A DNA stretch of 64,000 bases from Branchiostoma lanceolatum (taxonomy: Eukaryota > Chordata > Leptocardii > Amphioxiformes > Branchiostomatidae): NCBI RefSeq assembly GCF_035083965.1, contig NC_089723.1, positions 8,812,922-8,876,921 on the forward strand. The letters are read 5' to 3'. A program made the translations under genes and the position numbers. Shown in pieces: positions 34,042 through 47,400 of this stretch (position 1 is the first letter of the stretch; the number at the start of each line of letters is the position of its first letter). The notes beneath the pieces were generated by a model. It searched no databases. It worked only from the letters and a program-made list of their open reading frames with translations, and had not been told where the DNA came from.

Positions 34042-37000
34042 GAATAAGATAACTTATTTCATATCTGCATGGCACAAAATTACATAGGTGCAGAGACTTG
34101 TGTGCTGACCAACTGGCTTGCTAATATTCAAGCTATTCAAGTTCTAGTTTTCGAAATATTGTTGTCTTAGCGTTTGGATACAATTATGAGAAATAGTAGG
34201 AACATGAAACAAATTTAATACAGAATATGTATTAGCTTCATTTCTCGCTGACAGAATATGGCTTTCAGCATCAGAACGTCAACAAATTAGGTTTGCAGAG
34301 CTTTGTCAGACGGATAAATAATATATAAGTCGTCTGCGCACGACTCATTTCTCCTCAACGCTCAGGTCAGAAATTTAACAGAAAATAAGACAATGGGCTC
34401 TTTGTGGTTCAGAGAAGGCATTGCTCCCACGTACTGTAAAGGTCAAGAAGATGCTTTTTCAGTACACGAGTAGCCATACTGAGTACACTGGTACGATCAG
34501 TGTTTTGTTCCTTATTTATGTGACTCCGACCTGCTAAGAGAGAAAAATACGTGATAAATGGGCGGACATTTCTGCCCCAGTGGCCCAGACTGTAAAATAT
34601 ACGTTGACCGTATCTACGTGGTAGGTTCACATGATGCAGAAAAGTACCTTTTATTCACTTTAAACAATTATAGTTTGCCAGTCAGTATGTCACAAGAAAT
34701 TAGAACTCGATCAATTACAACTTGGCGGCTTACGTCTGGTGAACACGCTTTAAAATTTTGACGACAGTATGTAACTTCCGTTACCGTTTTTCCACGACCC
34801 CCCCCCCTCTGTTCCAAGCGCTTTACTTCTCCTAAGCAGTATTAGTTCGCATTCACTTCGCAACATTGAATATGTTACAGATGTTGTAAGAGGCAAGTAA
34901 TTCAAATCAACGGAGGGTGGAACTACTTGCAAGAACTATCACATTCCGTCTCTGTTAATTATAAATTGTTCAACAAGTCGAAATGCAAAAACAATTCCAG
35001 ACATTCTTATTCTTTTAAAAATGAAACAGCTATAATCGTCAACACGGCAGTAAATTTGACAGACGTATTACCAGACATACTGACTTCTCAACTAAAGGTT
35101 TTGAAGGCGATGTCACGACATAAAAGCTCCAAAATTGAAATATTTAATTAACTGATGTTCAAGATTTTTGTCGCAAAAACATTGATACACTCCAAGGACA
35201 TCTTAGCAAAGCTCAGAAATTTTCGGTAACTTTCCTTGTGAATCAGTTGTCATATTTTGGGGATCATAAGAGGAGATGTTTACCTAAAAAATGAGATAGG
35301 TGTGATTGGAAAATGAGCTGATCAAATTTTCCAACCTAAAAATCGCTATTTTGCACATTTCATTGAGAACGAGCGAATAAGAATAAACGTGACGAATTAG
35401 TGCCGTTCGTCTTTCGATCGGGCAGCGCATTGTACGTATCAGTGACGTGTGACAAACGTACAGATAACGTATGGACAGCGTACATATAGCGTACTCGACG
35501 AACATTCAGGGTACATTCTAGATTCGGTATTTCATTGGTCGGGTCGGGTAGTCAATTTAGTTAAGGACAGAGAGGGAACAAACACAACCAGCAAAATGCA
35601 CATAACTTTTTTTACATACACATAAAAGTTATACCTTTCGTTACTTATGGAGGCGTCTTATAATAGCAGTTTTCATAACTACTGGTATCGACGCAACTAA
35701 ATTCACAGGGTAAATAATGACTCTAAATGCCATGGAGCGTTCCAAAAGTAAAATAGGTGTCCATGTTACACATATACAACAGGTCCTACTTGTTGTCAGT
35801 TGTGGAGGCGCCTTACCATAACACTTTAAGTAAATACTAATATCAATATAACCAAATACGCTCATTATTCGATTGACATTAGTCGGAAGTGCGTCAGGCA
35901 TGTGGATGGCAGACGTTGTGTGCGTCCGGAGTACGCTCAGCATACGCACCTGATACGTAGCTATTCGCTGCAAGTATAACAGTATTGAGCACTTCATATG
36001 CGAATCATACGTGTCTCATACGCTGAATTCGTTACTCATACGCTATATGTGCGCCGCGCATAAGTCAAGAAATTTGATATTTTGAACGTACAACTGCGTA
36101 TTGACAAAATTTGATACGGAACTCAAACGGAATTGCTAATATGCACAAGTCTGACAGGGACATGACGCGCATTGTTGGATCAAAGAAAGACAAAATATTT
36201 GCATACTGAGGTCACGGTGTCCTAATTAGAATAGAACAATATGTAACCACATTTTCCTGGTTTTACCGACTGAGCATGAGATCAACGGCGTAAATCGTGC
36301 CCGGACCCCACAACAGAAAATACCGAAACAAGGCCAGTCCTATTTATCATTTGTCAAAACGCAACAATTTTCAGACTTTTCATGTGTATATTCGCTTTTA
36401 GACGAAATAGTATTTTAAAACGACAATGTTGACAGAGTCGATTTTATGACAATAAGTGCAATGAGTGCAATAGTTTTGTGATTAAATGTGATTTGTACGA
36501 TGTATGTCACAATAGACGCAATTCAGTCTACAAATGTAGTACTGCAAGTTCTGTTGATTAATAAAACCATTTTTATTGATTGATTGATTGATATAGACAC
36601 CCGATAGGTGTAATGCGATGTCGAACTCGCAAATTTACGTCCGGCATTGGGGGACCCGTCGTTATAGTTGCCTTCATGTCGTAGGATAGGGCTTTCCTTT
36701 GTCATTAAGAATGCCTCTCGAGCTCGTAATTCCACTCAGTTCAACGTACTAGAGACGTAAGAATCGTCACATGATATCTAATAGAAACACGCGTAATTTG
36801 ATAGAATTTGCAACAGTTAGAATTAGGCTCATCCAGCCTGCAGCCTGTAGTTGTAGACGATAGATTGCTCGCAGCTAAGCCACTTCACTATGCGTGAATC
36901 AGCAGGAACGGAAAAGATATTGAGCGCTAAACAAATATGAAAACGAAACTTACTGGTTTAGTCACGCGTCTATATCATAGTGTGTCCATATCAAACGGTA

Positions 37001-38336
37001 ACCCAACACACGTACGCGGGCTGAGTACATCCGCAGGGATAATTTCCAAAATACGCAACTAGTAAGAAAACCAGCTACCGTTACAACGTTTAAGCCAAGA
37101 AAACCATATCACGCTTCATACGCATTTCTCAACCAAACGTGGACCCATCACTAAATATCAACAAAACGACAAAACATTACTTCTGAGAAAAGTGGACTGC
37201 AGTCGCTGTTGTGTGGTTGCACACCCGTCTGGCAGTGTATTATGCCCATTGTTTGTGTCAGGTATGTACCTGGCTGACAGTGTATCATGTTCGTCGTTTA
37301 GTCAGGTACGGTGTGTGCGTGTGATTACACTTTCTACGGTACCTACATAGTTCATAGAATGTGTCCTTATAGTATATAAGCTTAAATTGTCACTAGTAGT
37401 GATGTTCTAGCATGACAACAATACATTACTTGACCTTCTCTAGTATGCATTTTCATACTAAATACCTACCTAACGTCGCCAGTGTTTTTTAAAACACCAC
37501 CCTTTTGTAAATTTGTCCTGTAAGTAGAAGAGGTATGCGAAGCCTTCGTTTTTTTTCCAGGAGCCTGCTTGCTTATGATATAGAAGCAGAGCCTAGTGAG
37601 CAATCTACAATTGATGGTTTAGAAAAAGATTGCATAACCTTAATCTAGCCAAGTAAATACACAAAACGATCAATCCCCTTGGGAACAATTTTATTCGATT
37701 TAAGATTTTCTGTAAGATACTAAGATGTGCCTTGTTGTTCTATGTCCAATTTCTTTCCATGCATAACGCTTGCCGTTGGTATGTATCATAGTGAGAACGT
37801 AGTTTGTTAAACAACTGTATTTTTTAAAGTAATTTCATTGCCATAATTGAGTAGTATTGTGCAACTACGTCCGTGCCGTAACCATCCAGTCCTTTACTGA
37901 TGTATCTTGTTATCTTTGCGTATGGTTTTCTGACATTTGCAAGCTGTGGCTTGTATTATAGCTAGGTGAAAATAGCCAGGTGAAAATCAATGCGTGCGCT
38001 GATGCCATCCATAAAATGTACTTGCTGTGGCCTTACAAGAAAATAATGTTAAAGTCCATACAATTTCATGACGCCATCCATATGGTAAAAAAAACAGATT
38101 TTGACATCTTTTATGACCAACTATCAGTATTCAGTATACCCCCCCCCCCCCCATCGAAACCTCTGCTTGGAGAATCTATAAAATTGCCAGGTAGATTCTT
38201 CTTTGCACTTGTGTGCATGTGTTATCATAGCATATATGAGACTAAAAAAACACAGGCTCCAATCATTCCGAAAACACTCCTATCGGTGGCAGAAAACCCT
38301 CAGAACAAAGGCATTTTCACAGTATTGTCCAGTCAT
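34042..38336. other. Intergenic between TPR pseudogene and GAMT 3' end
   Basis: No gene recognised. It contains a (GATT)n tract at about 36577-36592, a half end of the TCACACTTGTGCGTATAT family at about 36124-36163, one copy of a short dispersed repeat at about 37975-38040 and a solo CTCCAAGCAGAGG end at about 38152-38177. The GAMT 3' UTR must lie just below 38337, but no close AATAAA was identified on the minus strand. Confidence 0.45.
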
Positions 38337-38477
38337 CTAGACCTTCAAACACTTTGGTGCGATCATGAGAGGGAACTGGTACTTCCTGGAGTCCCTCGGC
38401 GGCTGTATGGTGAGGACTTCCCATGAGATGTTCTCTTGCTTGAAGCCTGCTTTTACCAGGTGTGAGATCTGGGTCTC
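38337..38477 (-). CDS. GAMT: GAMT exon 5 (C-terminus and stop)
   Basis: The acceptor ACTCTCATAG is followed by phase-0 GAG ACC CAG. The frame [20 protein letters not shown] aligns with the vertebrate ETQVPxLLxAGFxxENIxxE segment and ends APKCLKV with TAG at 38339-38337. Confidence 0.93.
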   Translation of the reverse strand, partial: ETQISHLVKAGFKQENISWEVLTIQPPRDSRKYQFPLMIAPKCLKV

Positions 38478-41400
38478 CTATGAGAGTCATTTCGAAATAT
38501 AAATCATTGTGTGGCTTTTCTATTGGACATATAAATGGATTCCATCATCAGTGAGGTCGTTAGGCCAAGGGAAACATTGCTGTATTTCCGGAAGGTATTC
38601 TCCTTTTGTTTTTGATATTATTATTGACTTATATCAATTTTTAAAAGAGTCTAAAATAAAGATTGGCAAAACTACTGGGAATTTTGTTTTGTTCGATAAT
38701 TCAGATGTCAGATCTAAAAGTCTATATCTTTTGCCAACGGTAAACCTGAAAAAGGGCTAGGGTTGGCAGGTTTTTGCTAAGGTCGGTCGGGTAACCGGAA
38801 ACACAACATTTTTCCATTGGCCCTAACACAATTTTGTTAGAATAAAGAGCAACCTTGGCTTTATCAATACATGCGTATTATTCATTCAAGTTTCATATAA
38901 CCTTTGAGCACAAGTCAATGTCAACAGAATGAAATGTGTGTACTGTATGTATGTGTGGGTGGGTGTGATTTCTCTAAAGAACACCCTTAGACTAGTCGAC
39001 CAAAGAAATACCCCCTCCCTAATACCTTGAACATGGTTTCGATGTCGTCGTACTTTTCCTGGAGTAGCTCACCCCAGGAGGTGAGGTTACAATAGGACAG
39101 CACTCCGCCTGGCGTCAGTAACCTGAAGGCGTGCTTTCCGATAAAGTCAAACTGATGTGTGTGCCACTCTGCCTCCGACAGGGGGTACGTGTCGTACAAA
39201 ATACCTGCAAATATGTAGTACAAAATAATTGAATAAGTAAGCAGCGTTAATTGCCATTAGGCCAGGAGGCTTAAGGTATCCTAAGACTTCTAAATTAAAC
39301 GAGGTCTAGCAACTCTTGAAGTATATTTCCTGCAACTATGGCGACTCAGACCTTTTGGATAATCTTCAAGTCATGTCAATCAGTGTGTTGTGATAATTAC
39401 GGACACGCAGCAACATTATCAGATGCCAACATTTTCCATGGACTCAATGTCACTAAGTCCTACCTGTCTGCCCAATCGTACCTTACACAAACCAGAAATT
39501 AGATATTCTCACGATGGTCAAATACGGGCACAAAATTTCCAAACTTTTTTAGAATTCGAACAACATTCTATTATGTTGGAAGTGAAGTATTCGAATTGAA
39601 CGTGCGTTCTTTATGGGGTTACTCGCGGTCATTTGCAGGTTTTCACTCTAGATCCGCACCAAAACGCCCTTTCTGTCCGAGGTCCCTTGCATAAGAAGAA
39701 ATTTTACGTTATCACAAAATACAAACTATTTTCTGGATATTATGTCTTTCCTGACATTTTGTTGCAGACATGGAACATATGACCAAGCTACTGGCGCCAT
39801 TGTTGATGACTTTGAATGTTGCTGAACTTGTTTACGCAAGTACCCCCTCCTCCCAGTAACCTGACACCATCGCTTACAGTGGACAGTTTCCCTTAGCAAC
39901 GAACCATCGTGTCTATTTCACAATTTTCGCCCAAACTAGTCTTCCACGACCACATACCTTCGCCAAATGATATCAACCTTTATGACTGACGTATCATGTG
40001 TGTTCTTATTGACTATGTAAACAGTTAATCATCTTCTCCACCCAAATAATAGAAGTTGTCCGCAGTATGACCTTGACAAATAGGGGTTATTTTAGCATTT
40101 ATAACAATTATGCAAAACTTGTATTGAACTGTGTTCACATTCACATAACTTACAAAAGTATGAACTTGCCGTCATTCGCCAATATGAAATTATTGTGGTT
40201 TCTCATTGAATATGCAATTTAGGTCTTTATTGCATATTTTCTTTCCATCAACATTTCCTTCTCCCTCAGTTACAAAGGTCACATATTTGAAAAGTCCTAT
40301 CATGCATGGCACACAGGAGTTTTTTTCTCATTAGTTATGCAAATGATTATGTGATTTGCATAATCATTATCTAATTAAACAAACTTTCATCACTTGAGCT
40401 ATCTACATACTAAAAATCATTACGATTTGTCAACGCAACCCACCCTTGAGTTATAGTATTTTGTCATTAATTATGCAAATCAGGTTTTCATTTGCATAGT
40501 TGATATCTCTATTTCTCCCTTCCTCGGCTCAGTTACATGTCACATGTTTGAGAGTCTTATCATGAAATGTGGTGGATGTATGGACTTCCATGATTGATTA
40601 TACAAACTAGAAAGGCAACAATTTCACGAGCAAATAATCCTTTTTTATCCATGTCCCTCCCCATGCAAAAATTGCCTGTTCCAAAGTCACACCTGAGCAA
40701 AACTGAAATATACCGAAAAATTCTGCCAAAAAAAAATCTATTGCAAAGTCATCCCAGCCCGAAATGGAGCTTCCCAATTTTGATCTCCTTCGCAAGAATG
40801 GACTCTTCCGCGGGCATCACCAAACATAACGGACTACTAAAAGAATGGATCAGCCCAGTCTACATTAAATTTGACATGAAAAGTCCCTCCATGCAAGAAT
40901 GGACTCTTTCAGAAGCATTCCCATGTAGAATGGACCAGTCCAAAGGCACTAAAGAAAATGGACTTTCGCATAATCACCCAAGTCCACCAGTATAGAATCT
41001 TCGTGTGAAATGGACCAGTCCAAATGCACTTCCACTCAAAACATTGAAATCTAAGAAACCGTCCCTCTGTGCAATAATGGACTCCCCAATTGGGGAGTCC
41101 ATTATTGCACAGAGGGACGTTTTCTTAGATTTCAATGTTTCCATCCAGGCCTTCTTGGGGTATGCTGTTCATCCATCCACACGCACACACACACGCGCAC
41201 ATACAATCGCTACCCAAAACATAATCTTCTTGGTGAAGGTAACTACATCGTGACATACCACTCAATGAATCTTGAGAACACTTCTGCTTTAGCTCTCCAG
41301 ACCATATCTCGCCACAGCTTGCAGAAGTGTTCTCATGATTGAGCGTGATTTGTACAACGCCACTCGACAGAGAGGTGGTCAGGAATGTTTGCTAGAGCAT

Positions 41401-44400
41401 AGGCTACGTGAGATTTGATATCGTTGCGGCACAGAGCATCTAACGTTAGACGCGACTTTAACGCGACAATACGCACTGTGGCCGATCGATGTCCGTCATT
41501 GGGTACGGTCTAAAAGTACAGGGTACGGCCCGATTTACCTGGTACGACCCGAATTTTTAGTGGGTATGGCCCGAAGAGACTGCCATTGGTTGAAGCTGCA
41601 AAACATTTGCAACATTCTGCCGTCTATCAACAATCCCTGCATATTCAAGACGCCCAGCAAGATTAGCCGTGCAGAAAATGGTTTGAGTTTGTGTGAAAAA
41701 GGAGTTTTCCCATGTATTTGCTTTTTTAAAAGCGCGGGTGACGCCAAATCGGGTGTTCCAGAGTTCTACTTTGGGCTTGAAAAAAAAAGAGGATGAAGAA
41801 GAAGTAGCTTACTTTTTTGAAGGTAAACATGATAAACCAATCCTTTCAAACACTATATGGATGGTATGGAAACCCTTCTTCAGAACCCCGTTTTATTCCG
41901 AACGCCTTTGTCAAAACAGCGCTAGTCGAACTGTGATGGCACGAGTAAAACGTACATCTTTATCGGATTTTCCACGACATTGGCTGCATGTTATCATGTT
42001 TAGGGCAAAAAGAAATTAAAAAGAAAAAAGCACGGGCACTCAAATGCCCGTACCGCATTCCATCTACTACCAAGTGCGCTAGTGGAGAGCTTCGTCTCTT
42101 CCGTACTTGTGAGTGAAACTGGTTAATTTGAAAGTGAAAACGATAACGTAACATGACCAGTTTACGTCCGATTTATTCAAAACGTTATTTATACTGAAAC
42201 CGCGCGAGTCAAATGTTTAACCCATGGGTAGAAATATCAGCTCTTCTAACAAGAAAATGCATGGTCTGTACATTTTTCTCCGCCTGTTCAACGCCATGCA
42301 AACATGTATTCATACTGGGGTATATGGTGTAGAATTGTGCTAGACTTACCCTTTATCGTCCACCTCAGTATTTTCCCTTCTAGCGCTATGCTTGAAGAAC
42401 ATAGACCGGAAAAAAATGCACAGTAACTGTCAAAAGTAGTCTACAGACAAATGACAGTAAAGTCACTATGTTTGTCCCTCCGCTTGCCCGACGCGATGAA
42501 AGAAAACAATGTTTGTGTTGTGAATTTCCCCGACATCAGCAGCACGTGGCGTTCACGTGATAAACGCATGGCCATGATGTTATGCCGTGCAAAAATGTAT
42601 AATCTGAGCGGGGGTCGATAGGTTGTATCAAACCTTCCTAAAACTGGCAAGTTTCAAACCTCGAATGACCATGGATAGTCAGCATAGTAAAGAAAGGTTT
42701 AACGTCAGCTACTTTTAAAAGATACTAGCTATCGTGTAAGTCAGAAAACATGATGAAAAACGCGGTGTCGAATTACATATGAAATGCGTCATGCATGACG
42801 CTTCCATGCAACTTGTTGTTACTGGTTCAGGAGTTTATTCTGTTATGTCGCTGGACGTAAACCCTTTTGAATGTTTTGTATAAAAGAGAGAGATGGCTGA
42901 GGATCATACTTATGACGTTCTTTGTTTCTCATGAGAACAGGCTTTGGCATAATACACCGCGACATGTGGAGATGACCCAATTTGGACGTAAACTACTCCT
43001 GCACGTAAATAGGTCATGTTACGTTAGCACAAGAAGGACTTTGTTTATCTTCATTACTAAAGATCATTTTTACCTTTAAGGAATGGTCAATATATCGAAA
43101 ACAGGACCATATGTCGCAAAGGTGTGACGAAAAAAACGTCCTACATGTCATATAAAGGTATCTGCACATATAGGAATGGTGAAACAAACGTAGTGTACAA
43201 TTCGGATATGCGAGTTGCAATAAGGTTGCTCGGATTGTCCAGCTATCTGTCTGTAGAAGACAATAAAAAGACGGGGGATTTTTTTAGGCACGGCAGTTCA
43301 GTCAGCCATTTAGGACAGCAATGGCGAAGAGTTGATACAAAGTGAGCAGAACCAGCATTATGTAGCTACAACCACTCACGACTCATGAGATTCCTGTGTC
43401 CAGTGTATGGGAAACCCTGTCTCTGCGTTCGTGATGTGCTATACAAATCCGGATCTAAATTTATAATGTTTTTGACGTTGACATCGGTGTTAGTTAATTT
43501 CTATTGAATACAGGGATAGAATACTTGTTGGTTGTAATGCCATGTTTCAAATTTGTCGATTCAAGTCTTTTTATATACTTTATGATGTTTTTTTTCGTCC
43601 GCGCGCACCAAATGTGGAGTCTGCAGAGGATGTGATCAATAAAATTTACTTGCTGTGGCCTAATGCACAGTGGGGAAACCTGTCAGAAATATACGCACCT
43701 TTACACGTCCATCTGCTGGTTATCAGCAACGGGACATACCTGCCATCCAACAACTTAATGCTATGCGGCGTCTCCCGCTTCGAATTTTGCATTGACAGCG
43801 CGCTCTCACCGCAACTACACCCACCCCCTCCTCAAACAACCCTACTCAAGGAGTGTAGCCTTCAACAAAGAATGCATTGCATTTTTCTTTTGCCCGCTCT
43901 TAAAGGGTTTCCTATCATATCAAAATAAAGCTCAACAGAACTCGGACCCTATTATTGTCAGTCAAGCGACGACTTCCATTTTCGTCCGCCAAGCGCTGTT
44001 TTTGACGGAGATGTGCTGCTGTTAAGAATACTTGCCACATATAGATCATGAAGCATTTGACCAAACGTAGTTTTTATTCAATTAATGACACCTACACCAG
44101 CCTATATCTAGTCTTCACACAATACAATCATTTTAAAACACTGACAATGGTTCGCAACAATTTTAATGGAACATAAAAAAGGTGAAGTTACTCACCATCA
44201 AAGTACCAAGTAGGTAGGGTAGGGACAACATCCTGCCACAAGCCCTTCAGTGGGACAATCTTGCAAATATAACAAAACGGATAAACATGTCGTTAATTTC
44301 TAATGCTAAAAAAAGTATGGAAAAGATTGCAAATGTTTGATTTGTGATTCCTCTAATTTCCAGTTTATTGCCAGGTCACTATGTAATTGAATATTTATGA

Positions 44401-47400
44401 CAAAATCCCTTACAAAATTTCTGCTTTCTAATTTATACCATTCCACTGGTAACGTATATTATGTCATACCTGGGCCGCGAAAACGTTCGATAAGGGTGTT
44501 CCGGACCGTGTGATAATCTTGGTTATCGCTCGGGCATAGAATATTTGAGGCATTTCAAGTGCGCCGAACGCGCCACTTTCGAAAATTCAAATACTGGATT
44601 AGGGCGTTGGAATGCACGGCTTTTATAATTTTCTGTTTGAGGACACCAACTTTTCTAAACATGGCGCATTTCACTTCACATTGAAATGTCTTTTTTTCCG
44701 GGTGGGTATGGCAAAGATGTTTTGAAAATTAAAACCGCATCACCCTCGGTCCCAGCCCTCCCGCAGGTCGGATGCTACCCGCGGTCGGGTGGTACGGAAT
44801 ACCCCGTGTTGTGTTGATAAGCAACCAATTACGGTGTCAGGTAATCCTGGAATTCCTGACATTCGTTTATGTATAAACAGCAAAAAAATTACTAGATTCT
44901 AGCGCTTCTAAAGTTCCTTAGTAAAATTCTAGGTTTTATAATAAACACAAACCTTCAGACCAACGACATCGTGAACATTTTATTAAACTTACCTTGTGCG
45001 TCTGTTCTTTGGCCCAATTTTCAAGTTTCTCAAAAACGCCGTCGTTACATTCGATTATCCAGTGTTCTTCGATGTCATGTCGCTCAATCTCGTTGCTGGC
45101 AATCGCCATGCCAAATCCAATTTCAAGGACACGTCCACCTAAACAAACATGCAAAGAACTATAACAGTACTTTTAACTCATGTAAGCAGTAATGACTACA
45201 TCTTCAACTAGAGTTCCACGAACACATTATCTTCGCCAAATAATCAAGGCTTATTATGGAGAGTGATTAATATTTACATGCTTATCACCCCCTGCAAATT
45301 TGATCATGCACCATACCATTTGGAAGTTACGATGGGGCGAATGAGTCCAGTCTAGATGGGGTTAAAAATCATTTGGTGGTACAGGACTAGTATATGTGTA
45401 GAGTGTGCTGATACAAATGTATATGTTATAACTGGTCATGAAAAAATAAGAGTATGTTGATATTATATGGGCCACAAAGGTTCGATATTCGGTGTTGTAA
45501 GTTGAAAGTGATGATGAAATGGTCATTATATATGAATAGAATAAATCTTTATTCCATATCATACACATTTTGAAAGACATAGTACATGTACATGTGACTT
45601 TTCCGCACCTAGCAGTGGTGCAGTTTTGGTACAGTGTACTCTCCAAGCAGAGGAGTGGGTCTGGCTGGTTTTTGACGTGTTTTTAGGTGTTTTTGTCAGG
45701 CTTTCCATTTTGTCCCCTTTTCGTTATGTCGCCAATCGTGGTGAACAAAAATGCCTAAACTGAACGCGTTAAAAACCAGCAGGACCCACACCTCTGCTTG
45801 GAGGATAGTTTATTTATTTGACCTACATGTACGTTTATGCAAGGCCATCTGGTTACATGACCTGACAGTCCTATGTCCGATTATGAAATGCAGTGGTTTA
45901 ACAAACTTTCCTTTCTTATTATGCAAATTAGCTTCTGATTTGCATAGTTAGTCATTGATTATGTAAAGCACCATCTGAGCTCTGTAAGTACCAAATATCA
46001 CGACGATCTGTCGACCCCTTCTCAAGTTATTCATGTCCGAATGTCAAAACAAAAACACACACTGCAGTTCTAAACAAGCCGCTAGGGGGCCCAAATTTAC
46101 AGAATTTACTTTCTGTGACATGAGCTATCTACCACACAAAAATCATGACCATAGCACTTTCAGAAAATATGCCTCCAAATTTTGAAGCTCTGTTGCAGTA
46201 CCTTAGGTGCCCGCTAGAAGGCCCATTATCAAACTTGATCTTCCTTTCTGTAAACCCTACCCATCCACTAGATATCATACAGATCCATCAACAGCTTCTT
46301 GAGTTATGCTGGCGACATACAAATACACATCCACACAAAGCCCGCTGCAGTACCGACGGAAAATACAAGGGGAACCATTTTTGAACTTGACCTCCGTTTT
46401 CACAACATCTACACACCTGCAAAAAATCATGAAGATCCATCAACGTTTCCGTCACTTTTTTAGCCTACATACAAACACACAAAAATGCAAAGTCCGCTGC
46501 AGTACCGTTGAAAAACGCAAGGTGAACCATTTTCGAACTTGACCTTCCTTTGCACAACTACTACACACCTACCGAAAATCATAAAGATTCATTGAAGCTT
46601 TCTTGAGTTATGCTCCTGACATACATTCAGACCCACCCAACAGATTTTTCAACCGAAAACATAATCTTCTCCGAGTACAAGTACTCGGCGAAGATAATAA
46701 CAATTCAAGGTCGATTTTGGGCCCCATGGTATGTGACCTTGGTACTGCAGCAGAACTTACATTTTTGTATCTTTTGACCTGGACGTGCTGTGGTCTTGAT
46801 TTTTGGGTGGCAGATAGCTTGTGATGTAATAAAGAAGTGGTGTAGGTTGGGGCTCCCTTGCAGCTTCCTCTAAAACTGCAGGGGCGTTTTCGTGAAAATC
46901 TTCTAAGGAGAATAACTGAACAAAGGAACGATGGATTTCCATGATATATAGTATACAGGTAGCTTAGATAGAGATATACACATTGATGTGCAAATTATGC
47001 TAATTGGAACTTAATTTGCATAGCTAATGAGGAAAATCTATATTTGCAGTGTTTTCCATTATCAGACTCGAATACATGTAACATATGTAGTTTATGGAAA
47101 GTGGAACATCAACAGATACCAATTATGCAAATAAATTCCTAATTTGCATAATTGATGCAAAACCACTATAATTCATCTAATTGGAAAATTATAGGACTGC
47201 CAATATTGCAACATGTGTAAGTTAGATAAAGGTATTTATGCCCATGCATATATTATGCAAATGTGTAAGTCATTTACATGAATGAAATTGTTAATGAAGA
47301 TATGAGGTCGTTGAACTCTTGTTTAGTTAGTTTAAGGTAGAAAATTAGAGTTCGGAAACCTCATACCTCCATGAAATGTTTAGAGCTTCTTTAAATTTCA

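Larger units (their letters stand above)
39205..44195. other. GAMT intron 4 (about 5 kb), repeat-rich
   Basis: It holds degenerate TTATGCAAAT-type dispersed repeats (about 40320-41245), a diverged tandem of ATGGACTC-like units (about 40790-41030), a near-perfect palindrome (41039-41142), a short GGTACGGCCCGA repeat (about 41500-41575) and a copy of a short dispersed repeat at about 43590-43680. No other gene was recognised. Confidence 0.6.
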
